DNA of 64,000 nt, taken from the NCBI RefSeq assembly GCF_014652655.1, contig NZ_BMZF01000001.1, forward strand, positions 186,001 through 250,000, given 5' to 3'. The notes under the pieces were generated by a model. That model was given only the letters and a program-made list of their open reading frames with translations, was not told the DNA's origin and ran no database searches. Of this stretch, positions 36,321 through 46,288 are shown piece by piece. Origin of the DNA: Paramylibacter ulvae (GTDB taxonomy: Bacteria; Pseudomonadota; Alphaproteobacteria; Rhodobacterales; Rhodobacteraceae). Position 1 is the first letter of the stretch, and each line of letters begins with the position of its first letter. Position numbers and translations under genes: made by a program.

Positions 36321-38782
36321 GGTTTATCGCTTGGTGTTAACACCATAACACCGTCTGAACCACTTCGTGCCAATTCAGGATCAAGCGTCATCGGAATATA
36401 TTCGCCGCGGCGCCAAAGCTGCGCCAGATCATCGTAATGGCGCGACAGAAAATGCCCCGATTGCCCCGTTGAAATGATATAAAGCGAGCTTTCCGGATCT
36501 GCAAAATCAACAAGTGCACGAAACCCAGCCGCATGAACATTGGCATAGGGTTCCGCACCTTTGCCAGCCGTTCGGGCACGCAACAACGTATTGTCACCAC
36601 CAGGTGTGTCTTGGCGGATATTCACAAACCAGCTCAGCAATGGAATATTGCCCAACACCTGATGATCGTGCTTTGCCTGATGTGCCTGACCCCAGCGCCA
36701 GCTATCGATGCTGCTGCCATATTGTTCGGTAAGCTCCAGCAATGCCGCGTCCAGTGCAATTCTCGCAATATCAACACAGGTTTCAATTTCGCTGGATGGC
36801 AGGATATCGCACCATTTTGATGCACCATCGATATCGCGAAATACGCGTTCGATAAACACCGGCTGTACCTTGTAAAATTCCTTGCTCAGCGGGCCAAGAT
36901 CATCGGCAATCAGACGTTGTTGCAAATTGCGTAACCACGCCGTGTAAATCAACGGTTCTGGCACATGTTGATCCATTTCACCGTTCCAGCTTGATAACAA
37001 TTCCAACGCGATTTGGCGTTGGCGCTCCACTGTGCCACTGGCGGCGGGTTCGCCCTTGAACCATAATTCGCGGCCAATCAGCGCGAGCAGTGATCGCGCC
37101 GTGTATGATACGGGGTCAAGCTGTGCTTCCATGAAACTGTCACGCGTATGCACCTTGCGTGCGTTCAACAGCTTTGTCAGACGTTTGATACGTTGTGTAT
37201 CGCCCCAGTTATGGCCGACATGTTTGGGGAATTTTTCATCTGTGATTTTGTTGTTGGTATTCGCGACAACGCCGCTGGCGGGATTGATGCTATTTGGGTT
37301 TTCGCTAAATGGAAAATCACCCTGCCAACGATTTTGGGGCAACCATCCTTGTGATGGAATACGCCCAAGGCTTGCGTGGCTAGGGTCGCGTTTTGGCATA
37401 CGCCCAACCACTTGCAACGCCACACTGTTTTTATCCGCAAGGATCAAGTTTTGACCCGGCGCATGATGCATTGAAACTGCGTCACGTGCGGCCGCAATCG
37501 ATTTGGATCGCATCAGGCGAATACCCGCAGAAACCGATTGATCCTGTTCACGCAACGCCGTCCAATTGATGCTGGTCACATGGCCAATCGGGGTGATTGC
37601 GCCCAAGTCAAAGCTCTCTGATGGAATGACTGGACCATTTTCCGTCCAGCGCATATCAATGGTTTTGCCCAGTTGATCCTTAATATCAATGATCACGCGT
37701 TTTTTGATAAACGGCTTATATCCATTAGGGGTCAGGTATTCATCGCTATTGGCGGGGTTAAGTTTTTCCACGTAAACATCCAGATCGTCCAGATATGTTG
37801 TGGTCAGCCCCCATGCCAAATCATCGCTGCGCCCTGATACGATAAAGGGTAGGCCTGGAATGGTTGCACCAATCACACCGCCATCGGAAAATTCCATCCG
37901 CGCCAACATCCAGATGCTGGGCGCTGATAATCCCAAATGGGGATCGGTGGCCAGCAATGGTGCCTTTCGCGCAGCGCGTGATCCATCCGCCGCCCATGCG
38001 TTTGAAGCACCTGCAAATTCGCGGGGTTTAACAGGATGCAGCGCATGTTGCGTGGGCTGTGGCGAAAATGAGCGGGGCGGGTTTTCAAACAGGCTGGCAT
38101 ATTCAGGCAAGGCCATCACCGCATCATTGGGTGAATCTGGCATCAAATCACGCATGCGTTCATTGCCAACGGTTAACGCGGCCTTCGCACGTAATATTTC
38201 ATCTTGCAGGTTATTGCTGATTTGCAATGCCATCACACGCATGACCGCCAAACTATCGGTCGGGGTCCATGGTGCAATCTGGGGTGAAAACAAAAACAGC
38301 TCTGGCGCACCGCGCCCCAATGCATCGGCTTGCACAACCTTTAGCCACGCATTCACGCCTTCAGAATATGATTTCAAGGCGGTCTTTGTTTCATCCGTTT
38401 GATGCTGAAATGATGCACTTGATAGGTTGTAGATATCCAAGCGGCGAACAAATTCATCAACGCTCAGGGTTTGATCACCCAAAATTTCAGATAACCGCCC
38501 TTGGGCAGTGCGACGCAAAATTAACATCTGCCACAATCGGTCTTGGGCGTGGGAAAACCCAAGCCCGTAATAAACGTCTTGGTCATTTTGCGCAAAAATA
38601 TGCGGAACACTGTGATTATCGCGCACGATTTCAATCGGGCCGCTCAGACCATCAACCGTAAAATTCTGGTTAAAATCAGGAATGGAGCGCGATGCAAAAT
38701 AATATGCAATTGCCATCGCGCCAAGTCCAAGAACGCACAACAACAGAAATAACCGCGTTAACCATTTAAAAGTAACTGCCAT
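36317..38782 (-). CDS. Penicillin acylase family protein (Ntn hydrolase)
   Basis: An 821-residue member of the penicillin acylase/acyl-homoserine-lactone acylase family, made as a precursor that cleaves itself into alpha and beta chains. The nucleophile should be Ser260 in FAGASNAWAADGS, with Ala in place of the usual Gly before it. Other family segments are GLGFSHAQDRLWQM, the LATDPHLGLSAPSIW block and FPFSENP with GVVANTNN. One N-terminal membrane helix (FLLLCVLGLGAMAIAYYF) suggests a periplasmic enzyme anchored or exported. The natural substrate cannot be told from sequence; amides of fatty acids or signal lactones are the usual ones. I chose ATG at 38782; another ATG 15 codons upstream lies in the divergent promoter region. 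Confidence 0.9.
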   Translation of the reverse strand: MAVTFKWLTRLFLLLCVLGLGAMAIAYYFASRSIPDFNQNFTVDGLSGPIEIVRDNHSVPHIFAQNDQDVYYGLGFSHAQDRLWQMLILRRTAQGRLSEILGDQTLSVDEFVRRLDIYNLSSASFQHQTDETKTALKSYSEGVNAWLKVVQADALGRGAPELFLFSPQIAPWTPTDSLAVMRVMALQISNNLQDEILRAKAALTVGNERMRDLMPDSPNDAVMALPEYASLFENPPRSFSPQPTQHALHPVKPREFAGASNAWAADGSRAARKAPLLATDPHLGLSAPSIWMLARMEFSDGGVIGATIPGLPFIVSGRSDDLAWGLTTTYLDDLDVYVEKLNPANSDEYLTPNGYKPFIKKRVIIDIKDQLGKTIDMRWTENGPVIPSESFDLGAITPIGHVTSINWTALREQDQSVSAGIRLMRSKSIAAARDAVSMHHAPGQNLILADKNSVALQVVGRMPKRDPSHASLGRIPSQGWLPQNRWQGDFPFSENPNSINPASGVVANTNNKITDEKFPKHVGHNWGDTQRIKRLTKLLNARKVHTRDSFMEAQLDPVSYTARSLLALIGRELWFKGEPAASGTVERQRQIALELLSSWNGEMDQHVPEPLIYTAWLRNLQQRLIADDLGPLSKEFYKVQPVFIERVFRDIDGASKWCDILPSSEIETCVDIARIALDAALLELTEQYGSSIDSWRWGQAHQAKHDHQVLGNIPLLSWFVNIRQDTPGGDNTLLRARTAGKGAEPYANVHAAGFRALVDFADPESSLYIISTGQSGHFLSRHYDDLAQLWRRGEYIPMTLDPELARSGSDGVMVLTPSDKP

Positions 38783-38861
38783 TAACCGACCTTCGTATTG
38801 ACGCAAACTGATTAGCAGTCCATTCATAAGCTGACAATGAGATTAAGGGAACAGGTGATTT

Positions 38862-39731
38862 ATGGCAAAAGTGGCTTTCTTGGGTTTGGGTGTAATGGGC
38901 TATCCAATGGCGGGGCATTTGGCCGCCGATGGGCATGATGTGACGGTTTATAACCGCACCACAGCCAAGGCCGAAAAATGGGTTGGTGAACACGGGGGCA
39001 GCGTGGCAAAAACACCAGCCGCTGCCGCCGTTGGTCAAGACATCGTATTTGCCTGTGTCGGCAATGACGATGATTTGCGCCAGCTGACAACGGGTGATGA
39101 TGGCGCGTTTTCAACAATGAAATCAGGTGCGGTATTCGTAGATCACACAACCGCATCTGCAAACATCGCACGTGAATTGGCAGATGTCGCATCAAGTGCG
39201 GGTTTTTCATTTATCGATGCCCCGGTATCGGGCGGCCAAGCAGGTGCTGAAAACGGAGTTTTGACCGTGATGTGTGGTGGCGATGCGGATGCATATGCAC
39301 GCGTTGAACCCGTAATCATGTGTTTTGCACAGGCATCACGCCTGATGGGGGGCGCAGGCGCAGGGCAATTGACCAAGATGGTCAATCAAATTTGCATCGC
39401 GGGTTTGGTGCAAGGATTATCAGAAGGCATCAATTTCGCACAACAAGCAGGGCTTGACGCCAAGGCGGTTGTTGATGTGATTTCAAAAGGTGCTGCCGGG
39501 TCATGGCAAATGGCCAATCGTGGGCACACGATGGTGGATGACAAATTTGATTTTGGCTTTGCCGTTGATTGGATGCGCAAGGATCTGGGCATTTGTATCG
39601 AAGAGGCAGGGCGAAATGGCGCAGATATCTCTGTGGCGAAAACTGTTGATGGCTATTATGAAGAGGTTCAGAAAATGGGCGGTGGGCGCTGGGATACTTC
39701 CAGCCTGATCCGCCGGTTGAACAAAGGATAA
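38862..39731 (+). CDS. NAD(P)-dependent beta-hydroxyacid dehydrogenase
   Basis: A 289-residue enzyme of the 3-hydroxyisobutyrate/tartronate-semialdehyde/GLYR1 family. It has the Rossmann motif [15 protein letters not shown], the substrate-binding [13 protein letters not shown] and the catalytic lysine in [14 protein letters not shown]. The exact hydroxyacid cannot be told. It is divergent from the penicillin acylase gene and followed by rpe after four bases, suggesting a shared message. Confidence 0.9.
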   Translation: MAKVAFLGLGVMGYPMAGHLAADGHDVTVYNRTTAKAEKWVGEHGGSVAKTPAAAAVGQDIVFACVGNDDDLRQLTTGDDGAFSTMKSGAVFVDHTTASANIARELADVASSAGFSFIDAPVSGGQAGAENGVLTVMCGGDADAYARVEPVIMCFAQASRLMGGAGAGQLTKMVNQICIAGLVQGLSEGINFAQQAGLDAKAVVDVISKGAAGSWQMANRGHTMVDDKFDFGFAVDWMRKDLGICIEEAGRNGADISVAKTVDGYYEEVQKMGGGRWDTSSLIRRLNKG

Positions 39732-39735
39732 TATC

Positions 39736-40419
39736 ATGCCCGTCACTTTCGATCCAAAACGCGAGTTGAAAATCGCACCATCTATTCTGTCTGCTGATTT
39801 TGCCCGCCTTGGTGAAGAAATTCGCGATGTCGAGGCACAGGGTGCGGATTGGATTCACGTTGATCCGATGGATGGGCATTTTGTACCCAACCTGACAATC
39901 GGCCCAAACGTTGTCGCCGCAATTCGCCCGCATGTGAAAACGGTGATGGATGTGCACCTGATGATTTCACCCGCCGATACATATATCGAAGCATTCGCAA
40001 ATGCTGGCAGTGATATTTTAACGGTTCATGCGGAGGCAGGGCCGCATCTGGATCGCACATTACAAGCCATTCGTGGTTTTGGCTGCAAGGCGGGGGTTGC
40101 GTTGAACATTACAACGCCGTTGTCGGTGATTGAATATTGTCTTGATAAAATCGATCTGATCTTGGTGATGACAATCAACCCAGGTTTTGGCGGCCAAAAA
40201 TTCACCCACAGTGTGGTGGACAAGGTCGCCGCAGCACGCAAAATGATTGGTGATCGCCCTATTTGGTTAGAGGTCGATGGTGGTGTTGATCCAACAACCG
40301 CGCCATTATGCTGGGCGGCGGGATCAGACGTGATGGTGGCAGGTTCTGCTGTGTTCAGGGGTGGCACACCAGAAGATTACGGCAAGAATATCGCCGCAAT
40401 CAAAAACGCATGTAAATAA
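39736..40419 (+). CDS. rpe: Ribulose-phosphate 3-epimerase
   Basis: A 227-residue TIM-barrel enzyme that interconverts ribulose 5-phosphate and xylulose 5-phosphate. Typical segments are [16 protein letters not shown] at the start, [17 protein letters not shown] (metal-binding His and Asp), [18 protein letters not shown] and [12 protein letters not shown]. It follows the dehydrogenase by four bases and ends at a strong hairpin. Confidence 0.96.
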   Translation: MPVTFDPKRELKIAPSILSADFARLGEEIRDVEAQGADWIHVDPMDGHFVPNLTIGPNVVAAIRPHVKTVMDVHLMISPADTYIEAFANAGSDILTVHAEAGPHLDRTLQAIRGFGCKAGVALNITTPLSVIEYCLDKIDLILVMTINPGFGGQKFTHSVVDKVAAARKMIGDRPIWLEVDGGVDPTTAPLCWAAGSDVMVAGSAVFRGGTPEDYGKNIAAIKNACK

Positions 40420-40428
40420 CTAAATCAA

Positions 40429-40460
40429 TGCGTTAGCTATCAAAGCTAACGCAATTTATT
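40429..40460. terminator. Bidirectional terminator between rpe and the SYLF gene
   Basis: A perfect ten-base-pair stem (40429-40438 with 40444-40453, five-base loop) lies between convergent stops. It is followed by ATTTATT on the plus strand and by ATTGATTTA on the minus strand, so it may work in both directions. Confidence 0.72.
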
Positions 40461-41013
40461 AACGGATGATCCGCGAATATTTGGAACCTTCAAGGGTGAC
40501 ACCCGCGTGCAACCCTTTTTGACCAAACACAACACCGTAAACTTCGTCTTTGTATGTGTTGCTGTCGACGGCCGCGTTTTCCGCATTATCAATCAAGGTG
40601 TATTCCAGATCCGCGCCAATGGTCCAACCATTGCGTGAACGGAATTTCGCCAAACGATCGTGGCTCATGAAAAACAGAACGGTGGACAGTTTTTGCACAC
40701 CGATTTGCAAACCAAATGATGCGCTTGTCACGGAATAATAATCCACAGGCGCGCCGCCGATCAACAATGATCCTTCGCCATATGATCCACCGTAAATCAA
40801 ACCAGCCTTACCAACGATAGGCATCACCAAAATGCCAGCGGCTTTTTGTTCTAAATCAGCGGTAAATGGTAGTTTGCCACGCATTTCACGTAATGCTTCT
40901 TGGCTGCGGCGGTCAATTTTAAACCGTTCTGTGCTGCCTGTGCCTGTTGAACACGCGCCCAATGTGGCCGTGCCCGCGCCAAGGAAAAATCCCCGCCTAG
41001 TCCAATCTTTCAT
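40459..41013 (-). CDS. SYLF/YSC84-domain lipoprotein with Tat-like signal
   Basis: A 184-residue protein. The N-terminus MKDWTRRGFFLGAGTATLGAC combines a twin-arginine pair with a lipobox (LGAC, lipidated Cys21), so it is probably a Tat-exported lipoprotein. The rest is a SYLF lipid-binding domain (AAGILVMPIVGKAGLIYGG, then GLQIGVQKLSTVLFFM and the Gly-rich GLHAGVTLEGSKY end). The family binds phosphoinositides in eukaryotes; the bacterial role is unknown. It faces rpe across a terminator. Confidence 0.87.
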   Translation of the reverse strand: MKDWTRRGFFLGAGTATLGACSTGTGSTERFKIDRRSQEALREMRGKLPFTADLEQKAAGILVMPIVGKAGLIYGGSYGEGSLLIGGAPVDYYSVTSASFGLQIGVQKLSTVLFFMSHDRLAKFRSRNGWTIGADLEYTLIDNAENAAVDSNTYKDEVYGVVFGQKGLHAGVTLEGSKYSRIIR

Positions 41014-41137
41014 GGAATGCTCCTGTAACTGCTATGCCTCTTGTTTCGATCTTTTGTCGAAATCAAGTTTATCTTAACTGTTATTTCTTTGATTGTCTTG
41101 GTTTTTCGCACAATCGCGCAAAAAACCGCTGATTTTG

Positions 41138-42145
41138 TCAAAGAATGGGTTCGGCCAGTTTTTTGGCAATTTCCAGCGCGTGATACGTCAATATGCCAGA
41201 ACAACCCGCACGTTTAAACGCAAGCAATGCCTCCATGATCGCCTTGTCACGATCAATCCAACCATTTTGTGCCGCGGCCTCGATCATCGCGTATTCACCG
41301 GACACCTGATACGCATATGTCGGCGCACCCGTTTCATTTGCAACACGCTGGCACAAATCCAAGTAGGGCATACCAGGTTTCACCATCACCATATCCGCTC
41401 CCTCGGCGATATCACGCATGGCCATGCGCAAGGCTTCGTCTGAATTGGCAGGGTTTAATTGATATGTTGCCTTGTCACCCTTTAATGCACCAGATGCGCC
41501 AACGGCATCACGAAACGGGCCATAAAAAGCGGATGCGTATTTCGCGGAATAGGCCATGATCGCCACGTTTTGATATTCATGCTGTTCCAATGCTTGTCGG
41601 ATCATCCCAACGCGTCCATCCATCATATCTGATGGGCCAAGGATATCTGCGCCTGCTTCTGCGTGGGAAAGCGCTTGTTTTTCCAACACAAACAAGGTTT
41701 CGTCGTTTAATACCACGCCGTCGCGCACCAATCCGTCATGACCATCGGAATTATATGGATCAAGGGCAACATCCAACATGATCCCAATGTCTGGCACGTT
41801 TTGTTTGATCGCACGTGTTGCACGGTTCACAAGATTGTCAGGATTAAATGCCTCGGCGCAATCTGGCGTTTTCAATGCATCGGGCGTGTTAGGAAATAAT
41901 GCAATCGCAGGGATTTCCAAATTCGCGGCTTCATTGGCTGCGATCACTGCGCGATCAATGCTCATGCGCGAAACGCCGGGCATAGATTCTATTGGTTCTT
42001 CAACGTCTTGGCCGTCACAAATGAATATCGGCCAGATCAAATCAGCGGCGGTTAATGTGTTTTCCGAAACCAATCGGCGCATCCATTCCGTTTGGCGGAG
42101 GCGGCGCGGGCGAGACATTGGGAAATGTGCGGCTGGCGTGATCAT
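41138..42145 (-). CDS. hemB: Delta-aminolevulinic acid dehydratase (porphobilinogen synthase)
   Basis: A 335-residue TIM-barrel enzyme of haem and chlorophyll biosynthesis. Two active-site lysines are in MAYSAKYASAFYGPFRDA and MVKPGMPYLD. The metal site reads DVALDPYNSDGHDG, with aspartates where zinc enzymes have three cysteines, so it is the zinc-independent type, as in Rhodobacter and Pseudomonas. It is divergent from the membrane protein gene at 42269. Confidence 0.97.
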   Translation of the reverse strand: MITPAAHFPMSRPRRLRQTEWMRRLVSENTLTAADLIWPIFICDGQDVEEPIESMPGVSRMSIDRAVIAANEAANLEIPAIALFPNTPDALKTPDCAEAFNPDNLVNRATRAIKQNVPDIGIMLDVALDPYNSDGHDGLVRDGVVLNDETLFVLEKQALSHAEAGADILGPSDMMDGRVGMIRQALEQHEYQNVAIMAYSAKYASAFYGPFRDAVGASGALKGDKATYQLNPANSDEALRMAMRDIAEGADMVMVKPGMPYLDLCQRVANETGAPTYAYQVSGEYAMIEAAAQNGWIDRDKAIMEALLAFKRAGCSGILTYHALEIAKKLAEPIL

Positions 42146-42268
42146 TTTGTATCCTTGCTTGATATCTTGAACTCGTGCCTAAATTTTGCCCGACATTCAA
42201 GTGAAAAGCCATTAGACAATTGTTTCACAACCACGCAATATGCGTGCAACAACCCAAGATTGAGAAGA

Positions 42269-42778
42269 ATGACCGAAGATTTTTTACAAATTCTAGAACT
42301 GAAAAGTTTCTTTAACATTTGGTATTGGCTGTTTTTGGCGTTCATTTGGTCACGCGCCACATATTTCACATTGGGTGTCCCACTGCATGACGCACGGCTT
42401 GGGCATGAACGCGAGGGCGTTTATATGCATGATTTCGAAGAATTGATGCGCATCAACACGGGCCACACGGTGGAAGCATTCGATCAATATGGCGTTGCGG
42501 TCATGGCTGTGATCGCATTTTTGCTTGCATCTGCGGCAACGCTTGGGTTTGGGTTTCGAATGGAAATCATGCAGGCGATATTTTTGTTAATGGCGCCACT
42601 CACAGGTGCAACATTGTTTTCGGTGCGCTTTGCCTATCGCATTCAAGCAGAAAAAATCACCGGACAGTCTCTATATACTGCGTATGTTGTTCACCGTCGT
42701 ATTAAACAGATTTTTGGCATGTTGAGCATGATCGTAACATCCGTTTGGGCGGGTATTCGGATATTTTATTTTAGTTAA
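42269..42778 (+). CDS. Four-helix membrane protein, sometimes named 'component of SufBCD complex'
   Basis: A 169-residue inner-membrane protein with four hydrophobic helices: about residues 14-33 (FFNIWYWLFLAFIWSRATYF), 77-99, 105-122 and 146-168. Between the first two lies a short charged loop (HDARLGHEREGVYMHDFEEL). It resembles a family in Rhodobacteraceae that automatic pipelines call a SufBCD component; I recall the pattern but see no Fe-S assembly genes here and doubt the name. ATG at 42269 has GAGAAG upstream. mfd follows after 39 bases. Confidence 0.75.
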   Translation: MTEDFLQILELKSFFNIWYWLFLAFIWSRATYFTLGVPLHDARLGHEREGVYMHDFEELMRINTGHTVEAFDQYGVAVMAVIAFLLASAATLGFGFRMEIMQAIFLLMAPLTGATLFSVRFAYRIQAEKITGQSLYTAYVVHRRIKQIFGMLSMIVTSVWAGIRIFYFS

Positions 42779-42817
42779 TTGGTTGAAGCATTCCACATGG
42801 TCAGCTAGTTGAACTGC

Positions 42818-45800
42818 ATGGCAAATTCTGAACAAAAAATTATCAAAATCGGCGGCGTTCCCGAAGGGTTCGACGCTAAAATTCTGTCGGATTTTGTGCA
42901 TAAACACAAAACGCCCACGGTTTTTATCTGTCGCGATGAAAAACGATTGTTGAATGTACAACGTGCATTAGCGTTTTTTGCACCAGACGTTTTGGTATTG
43001 GATTTTCCTGCGTGGGATTGTTTGCCATATGACCGCGTATCCCCAAACGCGGATATTTCGGCGCGGCGCATGTCGACATTGGCCGCATTGCACAGCGGGA
43101 TAAATCATCCGTTCATATTGCTCACCACTTCCAACGCGGCAACGCAACGTGTCCCCAGCCGCGCGGTGTTGGAAAACGCGAGCTTTGTTGCCACGGTTGG
43201 GCATCAGTTGAACGAACAACATCTGCGTTCATATTTCACCCGCATGGGTTTTGTACAAACCCCAACGGTGGTCGAGGCAGGGGATTACGCCATTCGCGGT
43301 GGCTTGATCGATGTTTTTGCCCCTGGCGACGTGGGACCAGTGCGCCTTGATCTGTTTGGCGATGTGCTGGATGGGGCGCGCCGATTTGATCCCACAACCC
43401 AGCGCACATTAGAAAAATTGGAACGTCTTGAACTGGCACCTGTATCAGAGGTGATACTGGATGATGCGTCCATCGAACGGTTTCGGGCAAAATATCGGGG
43501 CGAATTTGGCGCAGCGGGCACCGATGATCCAATGTATGAAAGTGTCAGTGCAGGGCGCAAATATCAAGGTGTTGAACATTGGGCGCCGTATTTTCATGAT
43601 CATATGGAAACCCTGTTTGACTATGTGCCAGAAGCACCTGTTTTCATTGATGAATCGGTTCAACAGGTTCACGCAAAACGATGGGCCAGTGTGGTTGATC
43701 AATATGATGCCCGCATTGAATCATTAAAATCCAAATCGCGTTTGGAAACAGTATATAAACCCATTGCGCCCGAATTGCTGTATCTGGACGAGGATCGTTT
43801 CAACGCACAGCTACGCGGGCATGAACAACGTCATTTTGCGGTTCTTCCCATTGGCGTTGGCCCCAATATCACCGATGCAGGTGGGCGCATCGGGCGTAAC
43901 TTTGCACCCGAGCGCCTTGATGAAAACGCCAGTGTTTTTAAATCACTGGCCGATCATGTTGTGGAAAAACAAAAACAATCCAACGTGGTGATCGCGTCAT
44001 TTTCAGAAGGTGCGCGCGAACGTCTGTCAGGGATGCTGGTTGACCAAGACGTGACCAATGCAAGCAACCTTTCACGATTTGGCGATATTTCTGCTAGCAC
44101 TGGTGGTCTTTACCTGACCGTATGGCCTTTGGAAGAAGGTTTTGAAACCAAAGGGTTAACCGTCATATCCGAACAGGATGTGATGGGCGAGCGGATGTTG
44201 CGCACCGGTGCGAAACGGCGCAAGGCCGATAATTTCCTGACCGAAGCAACAAGCTTGTCTGCTGGTGATTTGGTTGTGCATATCGATCACGGTATCGGGC
44301 GTTTCATGGGATTGGAAACCGTGACGGCGGCGGGTGCGCCACATGATTGTTTGTTGTTGGAATACGCCAATGACGCCCGCCTGTATTTACCCGTTGAAAA
44401 TATCGAATTGTTGAGCCGCTATGGCCAAGAAACCAGCATGTTGGATCGCCTCGGCGGCGGAGCATGGCAGGCGAAAAAGGCCAAATTAAAAGAACGCATT
44501 CGCGATATGGCGGATAAATTGATCCGCATTGCCGCTGAACGCGCGTTGCGCAAGGCCGAGGTGATGGAACCACCAGAGGATCAATGGGACCGGTTCGTGG
44601 CGAAATTTCCGTACACTGAAACTGATGATCAGTTACACGCGATAGAAGATGTCATCGCTGATATGGCGTCGGGTCGTCCGATGGATCGTTTGGTGTGCGG
44701 TGATGTGGGTTTTGGCAAGACAGAGGTCGCATTGCGCGCCGCATTTGTGGCCGCGGCCAGTGGCACGCAGGTGGCGGTGATTGCCCCCACAACATTGCTG
44801 GCACGGCAACATTTTCAATCGTTTTCTGAACGGTTTCGCGGCTCAGGGGTAAAGGTGCGTCAGTTATCGCGTTTTGTCACCACCAAGGATGCAAAAACCA
44901 CCAAGGATGCGTTGAAAACCGGTGAGGTTGAAATTGTTGTCGGAACCCATGCACTTCTGGGCAAGGATGTGAAATTCAACAATCTGGGTCTGTTGATAAT
45001 CGACGAAGAACAGAAATTCGGCGTCACCCACAAGGAACGGTTAAAACAAATTCGATCCGACGTGCATGTGTTGACCCTGACCGCAACGCCAATCCCACGA
45101 ACATTGCAAATGTCATTGTCTGGTGTGCGCGAATTGTCAATCATTGGCACACCGCCCGTCGATCGATTGCCGATCCATACCTATGTTTCGGAATTTGACG
45201 GCGTTACAATCCGCGAGGCGTTGTTGCGCGAACATTACCGTGGCGGACAAAGCTTTTACGTGGTTCCGCGCCTTTCGGATCTGGCTCAAATCGAAGGTTT
45301 CTTGCAAGAACAACTACCCGAAATAAAATATGTTGTGGCACACGGTCAAATGGCAGCGGGCGAATTGGATGACCGCATGAACGCGTTTTACGACGGGAAA
45401 TACGGAATCCTGTTGGCGACGACGATTGTGGAAAGCGGCCTGGACATTCCGACTGCTAACACCATGGTTATTCATCGCGCCGATATGTTTGGTTTGGCAC
45501 AGCTTTATCAAATTCGTGGACGGGTGGGGCGATCAAAAACCCGTGCCTATGCTTACCTTACAACCAAACCACGCAAACCATTGACGCCAACGGCGGTGAA
45601 ACGGTTGCGTGTTCTTGGTTCACTGGACAGCCTTGGGGCAGGGTTCACACTCGCGTCCCAAGATTTGGACATCCGCGGCGCAGGCAATTTGTTGGGCGAA
45701 GAACAGTCGGGCAATGTGCGCGAAGTTGGTTACGAGCTTTATCAAGAAATGCTTGAAGAAGCGATTGCCAAGATGAAGGCAGGATCGCTTGAAGGCTTGA

Positions 45801-46270
45801 CCGAGGATAGTGGAACCTGGTCGCCACAAATCAATTTGGGTGTTCCTGTTTTGATACCAGAGGGTTACGTACCCGATCTTGATGTTCGATTAGGGCTTTA
45901 TCGTCGTCTGTCCAGCCTTGCTAAAAAGGTCGAATTGGAAGATTTCGCAGCCGAATTGATAGATCGGTTTGGCAGTTTGCCGCCTGAAGTGGACACATTG
46001 CTGCGTGTTGTGCGGATCAAGGCCATGTGTCACGCCGCTGGTATTGCTAAATTGGATGGCGGACCAAAGGGTGCAGTTATTCAATTCCACAAAGATAAAT
46101 TCGCAAATCCCTTGGGGCTGGCCGATTATATGGCAGCACAACGTGGTACGGCCAAGGTGAAGGACAACAAGATCATTATTCGCCGCGATTGGATGTCAGA
46201 TGACAGCAAAGTTAAGGGTGCATTCGTGATTGCGCGTGAATTGGCAATCGCGGCCAAAGCCAAAAAATAA
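42818..46270 (+). CDS. mfd: Transcription-repair coupling factor
   Basis: A 1150-residue DNA translocase that removes stalled RNA polymerase and recruits UvrA. An UvrB-like N-terminal region (GDYAIRGGLIDVFAPG) is followed by the polymerase-interacting domain (SAGDLVVHIDHGIGRFMGLETV), the helicase core with GDVGFGKTEVALRAAF, DEEQKFGVTHKERLK and LTATPIPRTLQMS, the REQ-type motif GRVGRSKTRAYAYL, and a C-terminal TRCF domain. I start at ATG 42818 rather than the TTG at 42809. Confidence 0.97.
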   Translation: MANSEQKIIKIGGVPEGFDAKILSDFVHKHKTPTVFICRDEKRLLNVQRALAFFAPDVLVLDFPAWDCLPYDRVSPNADISARRMSTLAALHSGINHPFILLTTSNAATQRVPSRAVLENASFVATVGHQLNEQHLRSYFTRMGFVQTPTVVEAGDYAIRGGLIDVFAPGDVGPVRLDLFGDVLDGARRFDPTTQRTLEKLERLELAPVSEVILDDASIERFRAKYRGEFGAAGTDDPMYESVSAGRKYQGVEHWAPYFHDHMETLFDYVPEAPVFIDESVQQVHAKRWASVVDQYDARIESLKSKSRLETVYKPIAPELLYLDEDRFNAQLRGHEQRHFAVLPIGVGPNITDAGGRIGRNFAPERLDENASVFKSLADHVVEKQKQSNVVIASFSEGARERLSGMLVDQDVTNASNLSRFGDISASTGGLYLTVWPLEEGFETKGLTVISEQDVMGERMLRTGAKRRKADNFLTEATSLSAGDLVVHIDHGIGRFMGLETVTAAGAPHDCLLLEYANDARLYLPVENIELLSRYGQETSMLDRLGGGAWQAKKAKLKERIRDMADKLIRIAAERALRKAEVMEPPEDQWDRFVAKFPYTETDDQLHAIEDVIADMASGRPMDRLVCGDVGFGKTEVALRAAFVAAASGTQVAVIAPTTLLARQHFQSFSERFRGSGVKVRQLSRFVTTKDAKTTKDALKTGEVEIVVGTHALLGKDVKFNNLGLLIIDEEQKFGVTHKERLKQIRSDVHVLTLTATPIPRTLQMSLSGVRELSIIGTPPVDRLPIHTYVSEFDGVTIREALLREHYRGGQSFYVVPRLSDLAQIEGFLQEQLPEIKYVVAHGQMAAGELDDRMNAFYDGKYGILLATTIVESGLDIPTANTMVIHRADMFGLAQLYQIRGRVGRSKTRAYAYLTTKPRKPLTPTAVKRLRVLGSLDSLGAGFTLASQDLDIRGAGNLLGEEQSGNVREVGYELYQEMLEEAIAKMKAGSLEGLTEDSGTWSPQINLGVPVLIPEGYVPDLDVRLGLYRRLSSLAKKVELEDFAAELIDRFGSLPPEVDTLLRVVRIKAMCHAAGIAKLDGGPKGAVIQFHKDKFANPLGLADYMAAQRGTAKVKDNKIIIRRDWMSDDSKVKGAFVIARELAIAAKAKK

Positions 46271-46288
46271 GAGCCGTTAGTGGCTCTT
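46262..46288. terminator. Hairpin between convergent mfd and the DsbA-like gene
   Basis: A seven-base-pair stem (46269-46275 with 46282-46288, loop of six) overlaps the mfd stop codon and carries the stop of the leftward gene in its loop. Reading leftward it is followed by ATTTTTT, reading rightward by TGTTCTTGT, so it is strongest for the leftward gene. Confidence 0.75.
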
